In this document: piece by piece, positions 49,891-59,314 of the stretch
Numbering within the stretch: the first letter of the stretch is position 1
Layout: every line of letters begins with the position of its first letter
Source of the DNA: Virgibacillus subterraneus
GTDB taxonomy: Bacteria > Bacillota > Bacilli > Bacillales > Amphibacillaceae
NCBI RefSeq assembly: GCF_900110695.1
Contig: NZ_FOEH01000001.1
Span: forward strand, 744,001-808,000
Reading direction: 5' to 3'
Length of the DNA: 64,000 nucleotides
Notes under the pieces: generated by a model
What the model was told of the DNA's origin: nothing
What the model saw: only the letters and a program-made list of their open reading frames with translations
Database searches by the model: none
Translations under genes and position numbers: made by a program

Positions 49891-50574
49891 ATGAAAGTAG
49901 AAGTAATTGTCCAAAATGGGCAGGAAGCAATTCAAGCTGAGAATCTGGGAGCGGATCGGCTCGAACTCGTTTCTGCTATGCAGGAGGGTGGCTTGACTCC
50001 AAGTTATGGAACAATCAAGCAAGTGCTGGAAAGTGTAGCCACCCCTGTGCAGGTTATGATCCGCCCGCATAGCTATCATTTCTGCTATACAGATGAGGAT
50101 TTCAAAATTATTCGTGACGATATCGATGTCATTCAAAAACTTGGCAGCAATCGCATTGTATTTGGGGCATTAAATCAGGATTATACAATTAATACGACTA
50201 TGCTGGAGGAACTTATCCGGCTTTATCCTAAACTGGATATCACTTTTCACCGTGCATTTGACGAAGTACCATCACAGCAACTTGCATATGAAACCTTGAC
50301 AAAATACCGACAGAATGTGAAGCGGATATTAACGTCAGGTGGCAAAGCAAATGCTGAAGCAGGGAAACAACAGCTTCAAGAGCTTGCAGAAAAGGGTTAT
50401 GGACCTGTCATCATACCGGGGTCAGGACTTACGCCTACAAATATCAATGAAATCCACGAGGCTGTTGGTGCCACTCAGTATCATTTCGGAAAATCAGTGC
50501 GAGTTGGCAATTCATTTGGAAATGGCTTTGATCCGGATGTGATGAAGGAGGTTCAGGAGAAGTTAAAGGGTTAA
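49891..50574 (+). CDS. cutC: CutC-family protein
   Basis: This 227-aa TIM-barrel protein carries the CutC signature: ENLGADRLELVSAMQEGGLTP near the N-terminus, VMIRPH, DITFHRAFDE and RILTSGGKANAEAG. CutC was linked to copper homeostasis in E. coli, but its enzyme role is unsettled. The ATG at 49891 follows AGGTGAT; an in-frame start at 49846 lies in a decayed family-2 repeat. It follows the YkwC-like gene by 49 nt. Confidence 0.92.
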   Translation: MKVEVIVQNGQEAIQAENLGADRLELVSAMQEGGLTPSYGTIKQVLESVATPVQVMIRPHSYHFCYTDEDFKIIRDDIDVIQKLGSNRIVFGALNQDYTINTTMLEELIRLYPKLDITFHRAFDEVPSQQLAYETLTKYRQNVKRILTSGGKANAEAGKQQLQELAEKGYGPVIIPGSGLTPTNINEIHEAVGATQYHFGKSVRVGNSFGNGFDPDVMKEVQEKLKG

Positions 50575-50649
50575 ACGCTAAAAGTATCAAATAGAAAAAG
50601 CGTCTGTCATCATAATAGAGACGCTGATTATCACAAATATAATAATGTG

Positions 50650-50685
50650 AAATGACCATCATTTTTTACTGATGGTCATTTTTAT
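50650..50685 (+). terminator. Terminator of cutC
   Basis: AAATGACCATCA pairs with TGATGGTCATTT, followed by TTATT. A second hairpin, AGCGTCT/AGACGCT (50599-50625), lies just before it without a T tract. Confidence 0.85.
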
Positions 50686-50951
50686 TGGTATTAGCTTTTT
50701 TGGTTTAATGGGACAGTGAAATATTAGTCTAATTAAATAGAGGAATACCTAAAATTATTTTCGCGGGCATCAGTTCATTATTTGATAGAATTCCCCCTAT
50801 TTTATGTTGATATATGTAAAATAATAGCACTCTGTCCGCTGACTAATATTTAAACAAGCTTTGTAATCTATTTCTTTTCTGGTAGTTTTCGTGTTCAAAT
50901 AGTCCAGAACGCGCGACATCAACAACGCATAAAGCAAATACTTTCTTTAAT

Positions 50952-51043
50952 AAAATTTTTTTCATATTTTATCTAAAAAGTATTGAATAAAATTTCTTTT
51001 CATATATAATGAATTTAAGAAATATTTTTTCATTATTTTGAAA
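50952..51043 (+). promoter_or_regulatory. Promoter and repeated operator motif of the hexonate operon
   Basis: TTGAAT (50983-50988) and TATAAT (51005-51010) have a 16-nt spacer. Three similar motifs, AAAATTTTTTTCAT (50952), AAAATTTCTTTTCAT (50989) and GAAATATTTTTTCAT (51019), flank and overlap it, and TTTCA-N6-TGAAA covers the region before the RBS. The same 12-mer core occurs beside the rpiR gene (63733), so RpiR-type binding is proposed. The rest of 50686-50951 shows no gene. Confidence 0.5.
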
Positions 51044-51055
51044 GGGGTTACATGG

Positions 51056-51952
51056 ATGAAACTTTCACTACTTGGTCTAGGCAAGATGGGTTACAACCTA
51101 GCACTTAACTTAATTGACCAAGGTCATGAAGTTATCACATACGACATCAATCACGAACAGGTGAAAGAAATTTCATCTGAAGGTGCCCTCCCGGCATATT
51201 CAACTGAGGAAGTAATACAACAGTTAGAAAGCCCTCGGATAATATGGGCGATGGTACCTGCTGGCGAAGCTACAGAAGCGTTGGTAAGTGATTTACAGGA
51301 TAAACTTGACCCGGGTGACATTATTATTGATGGGGGGAATTCAAATTATAAAGATTCTATTCGTCGAGGAAATCAATTAAAGGAGAAAGGAATTCATTTC
51401 TATGATGTAGGTACTAGTGGTGGAATAAATGGAGCTAGAAATGGTATTTGTGCAATGATTGGCGGAGAACAAGAGGTATTTAAAGAAATAGAGCCAATTT
51501 TTGAAAGTGTTAGTGTTGAAAATGGATATTTATATACTGGTCCATTGGGGAGTGGTCATTTCCTAAAAATGGTACATAATGGCATTGAGTACGGAATGAT
51601 GCAATCTATCGCGGAAGGCTTCGATATCCTCAGTAAAAGTCCATTTGATTATGATTATGAAAGCGTATCTAAAGTTTGGAATCATGGTTCTATTATCAGT
51701 TCGTGGCTAATGGAATTGACTGAAGGTGCATTTGCAAAAGATGCTAATCTTGATGGTATCAAAGGGGTTATGAATTCTTCAGGTGAAGGAAAATGGGCTG
51801 TTGAGTCAGCACTTGATATGCAGGTTGCAGCACCAGTAATTGCCTTATCGCTAATGATGCGATATCGATCGCTTGAGGAAGATACCTTTACAGGTAAGGT
51901 TGTTGCTGCCTTACGAAATGAATTTGGTGGGCATGACGTTATTAAAAATTAA
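51056..51952 (+). CDS. 6-phosphogluconate dehydrogenase, short NAD-type (GndA-like)
   Basis: This 298-aa protein has LSLLGLGKMGYNLALNLIDQG (Rossmann start), IIDGGNSNYKDSIRRG, GTSGGINGARNGICAMIGG and catalytic Lys in GHFLKMVHNGIEYGMMQ. It lacks the long C-terminal domain of classical Gnd, as in YqeC/GndA enzymes that are often NAD-dependent. The ATG at 51056 follows AAAGGGG; a TTG at 51038 is less likely. With gluconokinase (61147) it would convert gluconate to ribulose 5-phosphate. Confidence 0.9.
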   Translation: MKLSLLGLGKMGYNLALNLIDQGHEVITYDINHEQVKEISSEGALPAYSTEEVIQQLESPRIIWAMVPAGEATEALVSDLQDKLDPGDIIIDGGNSNYKDSIRRGNQLKEKGIHFYDVGTSGGINGARNGICAMIGGEQEVFKEIEPIFESVSVENGYLYTGPLGSGHFLKMVHNGIEYGMMQSIAEGFDILSKSPFDYDYESVSKVWNHGSIISSWLMELTEGAFAKDANLDGIKGVMNSSGEGKWAVESALDMQVAAPVIALSLMMRYRSLEEDTFTGKVVAALRNEFGGHDVIKN

Positions 51953-51977
51953 TCAAAAAATAGGGGGATTTATAAAA

Positions 51978-53066
51978 ATGAAGAAGATTTTAATGTTTGC
52001 AGTTGTAGCTCTAATGGTTATTTTTCTTGGTGCATGTAGCGGTGATGGTGATGAATCATCGTCTGACAATTCTAGTGACAACAACGCAGAAGCAACAGAT
52101 GGTACTGAAGAAACAGAAGAAGCTGACTCTTCAGGAGAAACAAAGACAATTCGTGCAGGAATCGGACTGAATGAGGATCATCCACAGTATAAAGGACTAT
52201 TAAAGTTTAAGGAAATTGTGGAAGAAAAAACCGATGGAGCAATCGTGGTTGAAACTTATGCAAGTGGCCAACTTGGTGATGACCGTACAATGACGGAAGC
52301 ACTTCAGTTAGGATCTCAAGAAGTAACAATTCCATCAACGGCTCCTCTTGCTAACTTTGTACCTGAATATAGTATTTTTGACTTTCCATTCCTATTCCCA
52401 GATGAAGAAACAGCTGATGCAGTATTGGATGGAGAAGTTGGGCAAAAATTCTTGGATATGCTTGAAGATCAGAATTTAGTAGGTTTAGCTTATTGGGAAA
52501 ATGGTTTCCGTGATTTAACGAACAGTAAGCGTGAAGTAGCAACTGCTGAAGACTTTGAAGGATTAAAAATTCGTACCATGGAAAATGACTTGCATTTAGA
52601 TGCATTTCGCGCATTAGGTGCTAACCCAACTCCAATGGCATTTACAGAGTTATTCACTGCGATGCAGCAAGGTACAGTTGATGGTCAGGAGAATCCGGTT
52701 GCAACAATCTACTTGGAAAAATTCTATGAAGTTCAAGATTATGTATCTAGCACACACCATGTTTACAGTCCATTTGTGTTCCTTATGAGCAAGAAATTTT
52801 ATGATGGATTAACAGATGAACAACAAACTATTGTAAGAGACGCTGCTCTAGAAGCTGGAAAATATGAACGTAAACTAAATCGTGAAGCAAATGAAAAGTA
52901 TGTAGAAGACCTACAAAATGAAGGAATGACTTATACTGAAATCACTCCAGAAGCTCGCCAGGAAATGGTAGATATTATTCAGCCTGTCTTGGATGAGTAT
53001 ACAGAAAAGATTGGTGAAGATCTGGTACAGGAAGTCTATGATGCGATTGATGAGGCATCGAAGTAA
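51978..53066 (+). CDS. dctP: TRAP transporter substrate-binding lipoprotein DctP
   Basis: This 362-aa protein has lipobox LGAC (Cys about 20), an acidic Ser/Asp/Glu linker to about residue 60, and a DctP fold with HPQYKGLLKFKEIVEEKT, WENGFRDLTNSKREV, the ligand Arg in LKIRTMEND and TAMQQGTVDGQENPV. The ATG at 51978 follows AGGGGGAT. It binds a carboxylate; the surrounding genes point to hexonates such as D-galactonate. A terminator separates it from dctQM, so it can be made in excess. Confidence 0.92.
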   Translation: MKKILMFAVVALMVIFLGACSGDGDESSSDNSSDNNAEATDGTEETEEADSSGETKTIRAGIGLNEDHPQYKGLLKFKEIVEEKTDGAIVVETYASGQLGDDRTMTEALQLGSQEVTIPSTAPLANFVPEYSIFDFPFLFPDEETADAVLDGEVGQKFLDMLEDQNLVGLAYWENGFRDLTNSKREVATAEDFEGLKIRTMENDLHLDAFRALGANPTPMAFTELFTAMQQGTVDGQENPVATIYLEKFYEVQDYVSSTHHVYSPFVFLMSKKFYDGLTDEQQTIVRDAALEAGKYERKLNREANEKYVEDLQNEGMTYTEITPEARQEMVDIIQPVLDEYTEKIGEDLVQEVYDAIDEASK

Positions 53067-53197
53067 GTAATAAGGAGTCTAATAGTTATTGTAATTAATT
53101 GACCTGCTCCTACGACAATTCCCTTAACAATATAAGGTGTGGTATTTTTATATCTTATGTTTATTTGGGGCAGGTATTGTGGATGTGCATTACATTT

Positions 53198-53235
53198 AAA
53201 AAGACTTTGGGGAGTTAATCTTCAGAGTCTTTTTT
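53198..53235 (+). terminator. Intercistronic terminator between dctP and dctQ
   Basis: AAAAAGACT (53198-53206) pairs with AGTCTTTTT, with a TTG/CAG inner extension. Partial read-through would give more DctP than membrane subunits. A looser ACCTGC/GCAGGT inverted repeat lies upstream. Confidence 0.8.
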
Positions 53236-53278
53236 CACTATAATATACACGGAATAAAGGCTTTAGGATTTCAACTCA

Positions 53279-53299
53279 AAATCATGATTATCATGATTT
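53279..53299. promoter_or_regulatory. Perfect palindrome before dctQ
   Basis: AAATCATGAT-T-ATCATGATTT is an exact 10-bp inverted repeat with one central base, 25 nt before the dctQ start. It could be an operator; no clear promoter was seen next to it. Confidence 0.5.
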
Positions 53300-53323
53300 G
53301 AATGATGAAGAGGTGATTACCAC

Positions 53324-53860
53324 ATGAAAATTATAAAATGGATTGATGAATATATTGAAGAAGTCTTACTTGTCATATTATCAGTTGTAATGGTTGTAGT
53401 TATCTTTCTGCAAGTTGTCATGCGAACCTTCGATAATTCGCTATCCTGGTCGGAAGAACTAGCACGGTTTAGTTTTATATGGCTTGTTTATATAGGGATA
53501 AGTTTAGGTGTGAAAAAGCAAAGACATATAAAGATTGATATTATGCTGCATTTGCTGAAAGAAAAAGGAAGAGTTATTCTCACTATTTTTGCTAATTTAC
53601 TATTTTTGGCTTTTGCGATATTCACAATCATTTATGGTTACTCCATTGGAGAAAAGCTCTTAGCATTTGGACAACAATCACCGGCATTACATATACCGAT
53701 GGGTTTAGTATATATGGCAACTCCGGTTGGCATGGGTTTAACAGCAATTCGTCTGATACAGAATCTCGTACAAAATTTTACTGCTTTATTTGGATCGAGA
53801 AAGGTTTCAGATGTAGTTACACTTGAGTATGAAAGAGCGCAGAAGGATCCTATTGAATAG
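53324..53860 (+). CDS. dctQ: TRAP transporter small permease DctQ
   Basis: This 178-aa protein has four helices, with FDNSLSWSEELARFSFIWLV (the conserved WxEE..R segment) after the first helix and a polar C-terminal tail. It forms the transporter with DctM. RBS GAAGAGGTG precedes the ATG. The dctM gene follows after 18 nt. Confidence 0.93.
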   Translation: MKIIKWIDEYIEEVLLVILSVVMVVVIFLQVVMRTFDNSLSWSEELARFSFIWLVYIGISLGVKKQRHIKIDIMLHLLKEKGRVILTIFANLLFLAFAIFTIIYGYSIGEKLLAFGQQSPALHIPMGLVYMATPVGMGLTAIRLIQNLVQNFTALFGSRKVSDVVTLEYERAQKDPIE

Positions 53861-53878
53861 GTTAGGAGGTTACACAAA

Positions 53879-55159
53879 ATGGTATCGGGTGTTTTATTTG
53901 GCAGTTTTGCAGTACTTTTAATTTTAACTGTACCCATTGGGATTTCATTAGGTATAGCAACATTAATCACTATTTTCTACTCTGGTACCCTACCGATTGA
54001 ATTTCTAATGAAGGAATTAGTAACTTCAATCGATTCCTTTCCATTAATGGCTGTTCCATTTTTTATTTTAGCTGGGGAAATCATGGGTAAAGGTGGAATA
54101 TCGGAGCGTTTATTTAATGTTGCAAACGCCTTAGTTGGTAATAAAACAGGTGGATTTGCGATTGCTACAATAATTACGTGTATGTTTTTCGCGGCAATTT
54201 CCGGGTCTGGTCCTGCCACAGTGGCTGCAATCGGAAGTATTATGATACCTGCAATGGTAAGAAATGGCTATGATAAGAAGTTTTCCACGGCTGTTGTTGC
54301 AGCAGCTGGTTCTTTAGGGGTCATTATTCCACCGAGTATTCCGATGGTTATTTATGGTGTTGTTGGGAGTACATCGATTGGTGACTTATTCATTGGGGGT
54401 ATTATACCTGGTTTGTTAGTCGCCATGGGATTGATGGTTTATGCATACTTCTACTCTAAGAAAATGGGCTTTAAAGGAATGGACGAACCAACTTCACTAA
54501 AAAAGATTTGGGTAGCAACTTGGGAAGCAAAATGGGCACTTTTAATTCCGGTTATTATTTTGGGAGGAATTTATGGTGGATACTTCACTCCTACAGAAGC
54601 TGCAGTTATTGCGGTCGTTTATGGGTTAATTGCTGGTATGGCAATTTATCGTGAACTGTCATTTCGTATGCTTCCAAAGGTATTAACAGATGCAGCTCTA
54701 ATGACTGCAACAATCTTAATTATTGTGGGGACAGCAACTGCGTTTGGGCGATTTCTCACCATTGAACAAATACCTTTAAAGGTAGCAAATGCAATGATGG
54801 CAGTTTCTGAAAGTCCAATTATTATTATGATGTTAATTACACTATTGTTATTAGTTGTCGGCTGTTTTATGGATACATTGGCAGCTATTATCATTTTGAC
54901 GCCTATATTACTGCCAATTGCAGTTCAAATTGGTTATGATCCAATGCACTTTGGAATCATTATGGTCGTTAACCTTGCAATAGGATTTATCACGCCACCA
55001 CTAGGTGTTAACCTATTCGTTGCTTCGGGCATCTCCGGTTTGCCTATTGAAACAATTGCAAAGGCAATTATGCCATTTTTCTTTGCCATGCTGGTTACAC
55101 TTATCATAATAATTGTTTTTCCACAGTTATCATTATTCTTGCCGAGTCTTGGAGGTTAA
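53879..55159 (+). CDS. dctM: TRAP transporter large permease DctM
   Basis: This 426-aa protein has about eleven to twelve helices, with GGISERLFNVANALVGNKTGG, AAISGSGPATVAAIGSIMIP, SLGVIIPPSIPMVIYGVVG and GYFTPTEAAVIAVVYGL, all typical of DctM. It is the Na+-driven transport channel. Its stop is next to the GGAGG of the kinase gene, so expression is coupled to the downstream catabolic genes. Confidence 0.95.
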   Translation: MVSGVLFGSFAVLLILTVPIGISLGIATLITIFYSGTLPIEFLMKELVTSIDSFPLMAVPFFILAGEIMGKGGISERLFNVANALVGNKTGGFAIATIITCMFFAAISGSGPATVAAIGSIMIPAMVRNGYDKKFSTAVVAAAGSLGVIIPPSIPMVIYGVVGSTSIGDLFIGGIIPGLLVAMGLMVYAYFYSKKMGFKGMDEPTSLKKIWVATWEAKWALLIPVIILGGIYGGYFTPTEAAVIAVVYGLIAGMAIYRELSFRMLPKVLTDAALMTATILIIVGTATAFGRFLTIEQIPLKVANAMMAVSESPIIIMMLITLLLLVVGCFMDTLAAIIILTPILLPIAVQIGYDPMHFGIIMVVNLAIGFITPPLGVNLFVASGISGLPIETIAKAIMPFFFAMLVTLIIIIVFPQLSLFLPSLGG

Positions 55160-55160
55160 T

Positions 55161-56129
55161 ATGGAAAAATCTTTGGATGTCGTCACATTTGGCGAAACCA
55201 TGGTCCTGTTTGAACCAGTTCAGATGTTTCCACTGGAATATGTTGGTCAATTTCATAAACATATAGGTGGAGCAGAATCAAATGTAAGTATTGGGCTTAC
55301 GCGGCTTGGTCATAAAGTCGGGTGGTTTAGCAAGCTTGGGAATGATCCCTTTGGACGCTACATTCTTCAATTTATTCGCGGAGAAGGAATTGATACGTCA
55401 GCTTGTCTTCAAACGGATGAGGCTCCAACAGGTCTTCTTTTTAAGGAAAAAAAGTCACATGAGAATTTAAATGTGTTTTACTACCGGAAACATTCGGCAG
55501 CAAGCTTAATGACGCCACAGGATTTGGATAAGTCATATATAGCGAATGCAAAATTTCTTCATGTAACAGGTATTACGCCAGCTTTAAGTGAAACGTGTGA
55601 GCAGACGGTCTTTCAAGTAATGGACATTGCCAAAAAAAATAACACGACGATTGTTTTTGATCCAAATCTTAGACTAAAACTTTGGAAGGCGGAAAAGGCG
55701 CGAGCGGTTCTACTGAAAATGGCTGAGCAAGCAGATGTCATCCTTCCTGGACTTGATGAAGGAACGTTTTTAACAGGGGAAACAGGACCAGAAGCAATCG
55801 CTGCTGCCCTCAACAAGGATGGAAAGAAAGCAATTGTTGTTAAGCTTGGTAGTGAAGGTGCTTACTATCAAAAAGGTGAAGCGAGCGGATTTGTCAGGGG
55901 CTACCCTGTCGCTCAAGTGATTGACCCGGTTGGCGCTGGAGATGGATTTGCTGCAGGGATTATCAGTGGTATGCTGCGAAATGATTCTTTACCTGATACA
56001 TTGGCTCGGGCAAATGCAATCGGAGCTATTACTGTTGGAATGCATGGTGACGTTGAAGGACTGCCGAGGGAAGATGAACTAGAACGATTTTTAGATAATG
56101 GTTCAAATAATAGTGATGTAAATCGATAA
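55161..56129 (+). CDS. kdgK: PfkB-family 2-keto-3-deoxy-gluconate/galactonate kinase
   Basis: This 322-aa sugar kinase has the N-terminal GGAESNVSIGLTRLGHKVG (PfkB signature 1) and the C-terminal DPVGAGDGFAAGIISGML (signature 2 with catalytic Asp). The ATG at 55161 follows GGAGG, one nucleotide after the dctM stop. Its place between the TRAP genes, KDPG aldolase and galactonate dehydratase shows that it phosphorylates 2-keto-3-deoxy-galactonate or -gluconate at O6. Confidence 0.9.
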   Translation: MEKSLDVVTFGETMVLFEPVQMFPLEYVGQFHKHIGGAESNVSIGLTRLGHKVGWFSKLGNDPFGRYILQFIRGEGIDTSACLQTDEAPTGLLFKEKKSHENLNVFYYRKHSAASLMTPQDLDKSYIANAKFLHVTGITPALSETCEQTVFQVMDIAKKNNTTIVFDPNLRLKLWKAEKARAVLLKMAEQADVILPGLDEGTFLTGETGPEAIAAALNKDGKKAIVVKLGSEGAYYQKGEASGFVRGYPVAQVIDPVGAGDGFAAGIISGMLRNDSLPDTLARANAIGAITVGMHGDVEGLPREDELERFLDNGSNNSDVNR

Positions 56130-56152
56130 CTAAAGTTCCAGGGGGATGTGCA

Positions 56153-56797
56153 ATGGATAAATGGGAACAGCTGCAATTTTTGAAAAAGTCTGGTCTTGTT
56201 GCAGTACTCCGTAAACTTGATAAAGATAAAATTTACGAGATTAGTAATGCTTTAATCAAAGGCGGAACAGGGGCAATAGAAATAACAGTTGATTCGGATG
56301 GATCATTTGAGATGATAAATCAACTGAAAATTGAGCATGGAAATAACGTATTGATTGGTGCTGGGACAGTCATAGATGCAGAAACAGCAAAAACGGCTAT
56401 ACAGGCGGGTGCTGATTTCATTTTCTCACCTATTTTTGATGCAGAAACTATTCAGCTGACTAATAAATACGGGAAAATCTCTATCCCTGGTGCCATGACC
56501 CCTACTGAAATAGTGAAGGCATATCAGGCTGGTGCAGACTTAATCAAGGTTTTCCCAGCCAATGCTCTTTCCGAAAATTATATCAAAGATTTACAAGGTC
56601 CATTAGGCCACATTTCAATGATGCCAACTGGCGGTGTATCACTTGATAATGTTGAGCACATTATTCGTACGGGTTCGGTAGCTGTCGGTGTTGGAAGCTC
56701 TCTGACGGATGCAGAGGCAATCGCAGACGGAAACTTTGAAAAACTTACGGAAATCGCAGAACAGTTCGTGATGCGGATTAAACGAGCAAGATTGTAA
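56153..56797 (+). CDS. eda: 2-dehydro-3-deoxy-6-phosphogalactonate/gluconate aldolase
   Basis: This 214-aa class-I aldolase has VAVLRKLDKDKI near the N-terminus, catalytic Glu in GAIEITVDSD (about E43), the substrate loop GAGTVIDAETA and Schiff-base Lys in LIKVFPANALS (K132). It splits KDPGal or KDPG into pyruvate and glyceraldehyde 3-phosphate. RBS AGGGGGATG precedes it; the next gene is galactonate dehydratase. Confidence 0.93.
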   Translation: MDKWEQLQFLKKSGLVAVLRKLDKDKIYEISNALIKGGTGAIEITVDSDGSFEMINQLKIEHGNNVLIGAGTVIDAETAKTAIQAGADFIFSPIFDAETIQLTNKYGKISIPGAMTPTEIVKAYQAGADLIKVFPANALSENYIKDLQGPLGHISMMPTGGVSLDNVEHIIRTGSVAVGVGSSLTDAEAIADGNFEKLTEIAEQFVMRIKRARL

Positions 56798-56809
56798 AGG
56801 AGTCTAACA

Positions 56810-57958
56810 ATGAAAATAACAAAATTAGAAACCTTTGTAGTCCCCCCAAGATGGTTGTTTCTTAAAATTGAGACCGATCAAGGGATTTTTGGTTGGGGTG
56901 AACCAGTGGTCGAAGGAAGAGCGGCAACAGTCAAAGCTGCCGTTGAAGAATTAGGAGATTATTTGCTGGGAAAAGACCCACTTCTAATTGAAGATCATTG
57001 GCAAGTAATGTATCGGTCTGGTTTTTACCGAGGTGGTCCTATTCTAATGAGTGCGATTGCAGGTATTGATCAGGCGCTATGGGATATTAAAGGGAAATAT
57101 TATAATGCATCTGTTTCAGAACTAATGGGCGGGGCATGCCGTGACACGATAAAAGTTTATTCATGGATTGGCGGTGACCGTCCAACTGAGGTTGGGAAGT
57201 CGGCCAAAGAAGCTGTCGATAAAGGGTTTACCGCTGTTAAAATGAATGGAACCGAGGAATTACAATATGTTGATTCATACGACAAAGTTGATGCAGCAGT
57301 TGAACGAATAGCAGCTGTTCGTGAAGCAGTAGGGGGCAACATTGGAATCGGCATTGACTTTCATGGGAGAGTTCATAAGCCTATGGCGAAAGTATTGGTG
57401 AAAGAACTCGAGCAATATCGCCCAATGTTTATTGAAGAACCAGTATTGCCTGAAAATAATGAAATACTTAGAGATATCGCTGGTTTAACCAATATACCAA
57501 TAGCAACAGGTGAAAGAATGTTTTCGCGCTGGGATTTTAAAGATCTATTTACGGGTGGCTATGTGGATATTATCCAGCCCGACTTGTCTCATGCAGGCGG
57601 CATTACGGAGTGTAAAAAAATCTTTTCAATGGCTGAAGCTTATGATGTAGCTGTAGCTCCACACTGTCCACTTGGACCGATTGCTTTAGCTTCTTGTTTA
57701 CAGGTAGATGCTACATCGCATAATGCATTCATTCAAGAGCAAAGTTTAGGCATTCACTACAACAAAGGTAATGATTTATTGGATTACTTGTCTGATCCAT
57801 CCGTGCTGGACTATAAAGATGGCTATGTAGCAATGTTAAAAGGACCGGGGCTCGGAATCACCATTAACGAGGAATATGTACGTGAACAAGCAAAGATAGG
57901 GCATAACTGGAAAAATCCGGTATGGCGTCATAAAGATAATTCAGTGGCTGAATGGTAG
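56810..57958 (+). CDS. dgoD: D-galactonate dehydratase
   Basis: This 382-aa enolase-superfamily enzyme has the same length as E. coli DgoD and aligns to it without obvious gaps. The metal ligands are D183, E209 and E235, and the catalytic bases are H185 and H285 (in [13 protein letters not shown]). Other identical stretches are [33 protein letters not shown] and the C-terminal [11 protein letters not shown]. It dehydrates D-galactonate to 2-keto-3-deoxy-galactonate, the first step of the De Ley-Doudoroff pathway completed by the two preceding genes. Confidence 0.95.
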   Translation: MKITKLETFVVPPRWLFLKIETDQGIFGWGEPVVEGRAATVKAAVEELGDYLLGKDPLLIEDHWQVMYRSGFYRGGPILMSAIAGIDQALWDIKGKYYNASVSELMGGACRDTIKVYSWIGGDRPTEVGKSAKEAVDKGFTAVKMNGTEELQYVDSYDKVDAAVERIAAVREAVGGNIGIGIDFHGRVHKPMAKVLVKELEQYRPMFIEEPVLPENNEILRDIAGLTNIPIATGERMFSRWDFKDLFTGGYVDIIQPDLSHAGGITECKKIFSMAEAYDVAVAPHCPLGPIALASCLQVDATSHNAFIQEQSLGIHYNKGNDLLDYLSDPSVLDYKDGYVAMLKGPGLGITINEEYVREQAKIGHNWKNPVWRHKDNSVAEW

Positions 57959-58018
57959 AGAAGCAAAAGCTTGAGGTATATATTTTCTATATTTTTGCAA
58001 ACGTAAGGAGGCAAGGAT

Positions 58019-59011
58019 ATGAGTAAGTTTAAGGTAGTAGTAACAGATTTTAATTATGATACGATAGCTCCAGAAATTGAAATATTGGAACGTATTGGAG
58101 CTGAAGTTGTTTCTGCCCAATGTACGACAGAGGAAGAAGTCATTCATGCAGCTAAAGATGCTGATGGAATCATTTGTCAGTATGCACCAATTTCCAGAAA
58201 AGTGATCGATCAACTCACAAATTGTAAAGTAGTATCAAGGTATGGAATAGGCTATGATGTCATTGATGTTAATGCTGCTACTGAGAAGTGCATTATGGTT
58301 TGCAATGTGACGGACTATTGCATTGAGGAAGTATCGGACCATGCATTTGCTCTTTTAATGGCTTCGGTACGGAAAATAGTCGAGCAGGATAAGGCTGTCA
58401 GAAGAGGAGTTTGGGATTACAAGGTCACTGCCCCAATTTATCGGTTAAGTAATCAGGTTTTAGGGTTAGTAGGCTTTGGCAATATCCCACAGCTGTTAGC
58501 GAAAAAAGCACAAGCCTTTGGATTGAAGGTGGTCGCTCACGATCCTTTTATTCCTGTTCATGCAGCGGAACAATTAGACGTTGAGCTGGTGGATCTGTCA
58601 ACACTGTGCGAGCTATCTGATTTTGTCTCCGTTCATGCTCCGCTGAACAAACAGACAAAAGGGATGATAGGAAAAGAACAATTTAAACAGATGAAAGAAC
58701 AAGCATTTCTTATTAATACCTCAAGAGGACCTGTTGTTGATGAGCAAGCGTTAGTTGATGCTCTAAGAGAAAACGTGATTTCCGGGGCTTCCTTGGATGT
58801 ACTTGAAACGGAACCTATAGACCTTAATAATCCGTTGCTTGAGATGAAGAATGTTACTCTAACCGCGCATATAGCGTGGAATTCAAAGGAAGCTGAATTA
58901 GAGCTTAAAAGTAAAGTAGCTCAAAATGTAGCAGACGTATTAACAGGTTTTTATCCAACATATTTAGTTAATAAAAAAATTAAAGGGAAAGTTCTGCTTA
59001 GGGATAAATAG
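58019..59011 (+). CDS. D-isomer-specific 2-hydroxyacid dehydrogenase (CtBP-like)
   Basis: This 330-aa protein has the catalytic Arg in VSRYGIGYDVIDV, the NAD loop LGLVGFGNIPQLLAKKA, Glu in LDVLETEPI and His in TAHIAWNS. The nucleotide loop reads GxGxxP rather than the usual GxGxxG/A, a change that may affect cofactor binding. Relatives of this C-terminal-binding-protein-like group act on hydroxyacids of sugar-acid metabolism. It has a strong RBS (TAAGGAGG) and is 60 nt after dgoD, in the same direction. Confidence 0.88.
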   Translation: MSKFKVVVTDFNYDTIAPEIEILERIGAEVVSAQCTTEEEVIHAAKDADGIICQYAPISRKVIDQLTNCKVVSRYGIGYDVIDVNAATEKCIMVCNVTDYCIEEVSDHAFALLMASVRKIVEQDKAVRRGVWDYKVTAPIYRLSNQVLGLVGFGNIPQLLAKKAQAFGLKVVAHDPFIPVHAAEQLDVELVDLSTLCELSDFVSVHAPLNKQTKGMIGKEQFKQMKEQAFLINTSRGPVVDEQALVDALRENVISGASLDVLETEPIDLNNPLLEMKNVTLTAHIAWNSKEAELELKSKVAQNVADVLTGFYPTYLVNKKIKGKVLLRDK

Positions 59012-59029
59012 AGAAAGGAGGAGGAGGTA

Positions 59030-59287
59030 ATGAACGAAATCACGCAAGAAGTGGTGGTTAATATTACGGAAGAGGAGACAATTATTGACCTAAGTCAAAT
59101 GACACAAAAATATCACTCGGAAATTTACCTAAAGAAAATAGTCGGAGGATCTGTTCTAGAGATCAGTCTGAAAAGTTTTTTAGGATTAATCACGCTGCAA
59201 TTACAAAATGGTGATCATCTTACAGTTAGAGTTGTAGGGGAAGATTGCAAAGAAGCTCTTGATGAAGTTGTTCGATTCCTTTCGTGA
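59030..59287 (+). CDS. HPr/Crh-like protein without the phospho-histidine
   Basis: This 85-aa protein has the HPr fold pattern: YHSEIYLKKIVGG, then LKSFLGLITLQL, which matches the LKSIMGVMSL segment around Ser46 of HPr (here S49), and VRVVGEDCKEALDEVVRFL at the end. The His15 loop (GIHARP in HPr, GLQARP in Crh) is replaced by an acidic EEETI stretch. It cannot carry the EI-dependent phosphate but retains the HPrK-type serine. It lies between the 2-hydroxyacid dehydrogenase and a Mo oxidoreductase, with RBS AAAGGAGGAGG. Confidence 0.8.
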   Translation: MNEITQEVVVNITEEETIIDLSQMTQKYHSEIYLKKIVGGSVLEISLKSFLGLITLQLQNGDHLTVRVVGEDCKEALDEVVRFLS

Positions 59288-59314
59288 CTTGAATAAAAGT
59301 TAGGGGATATGAAA

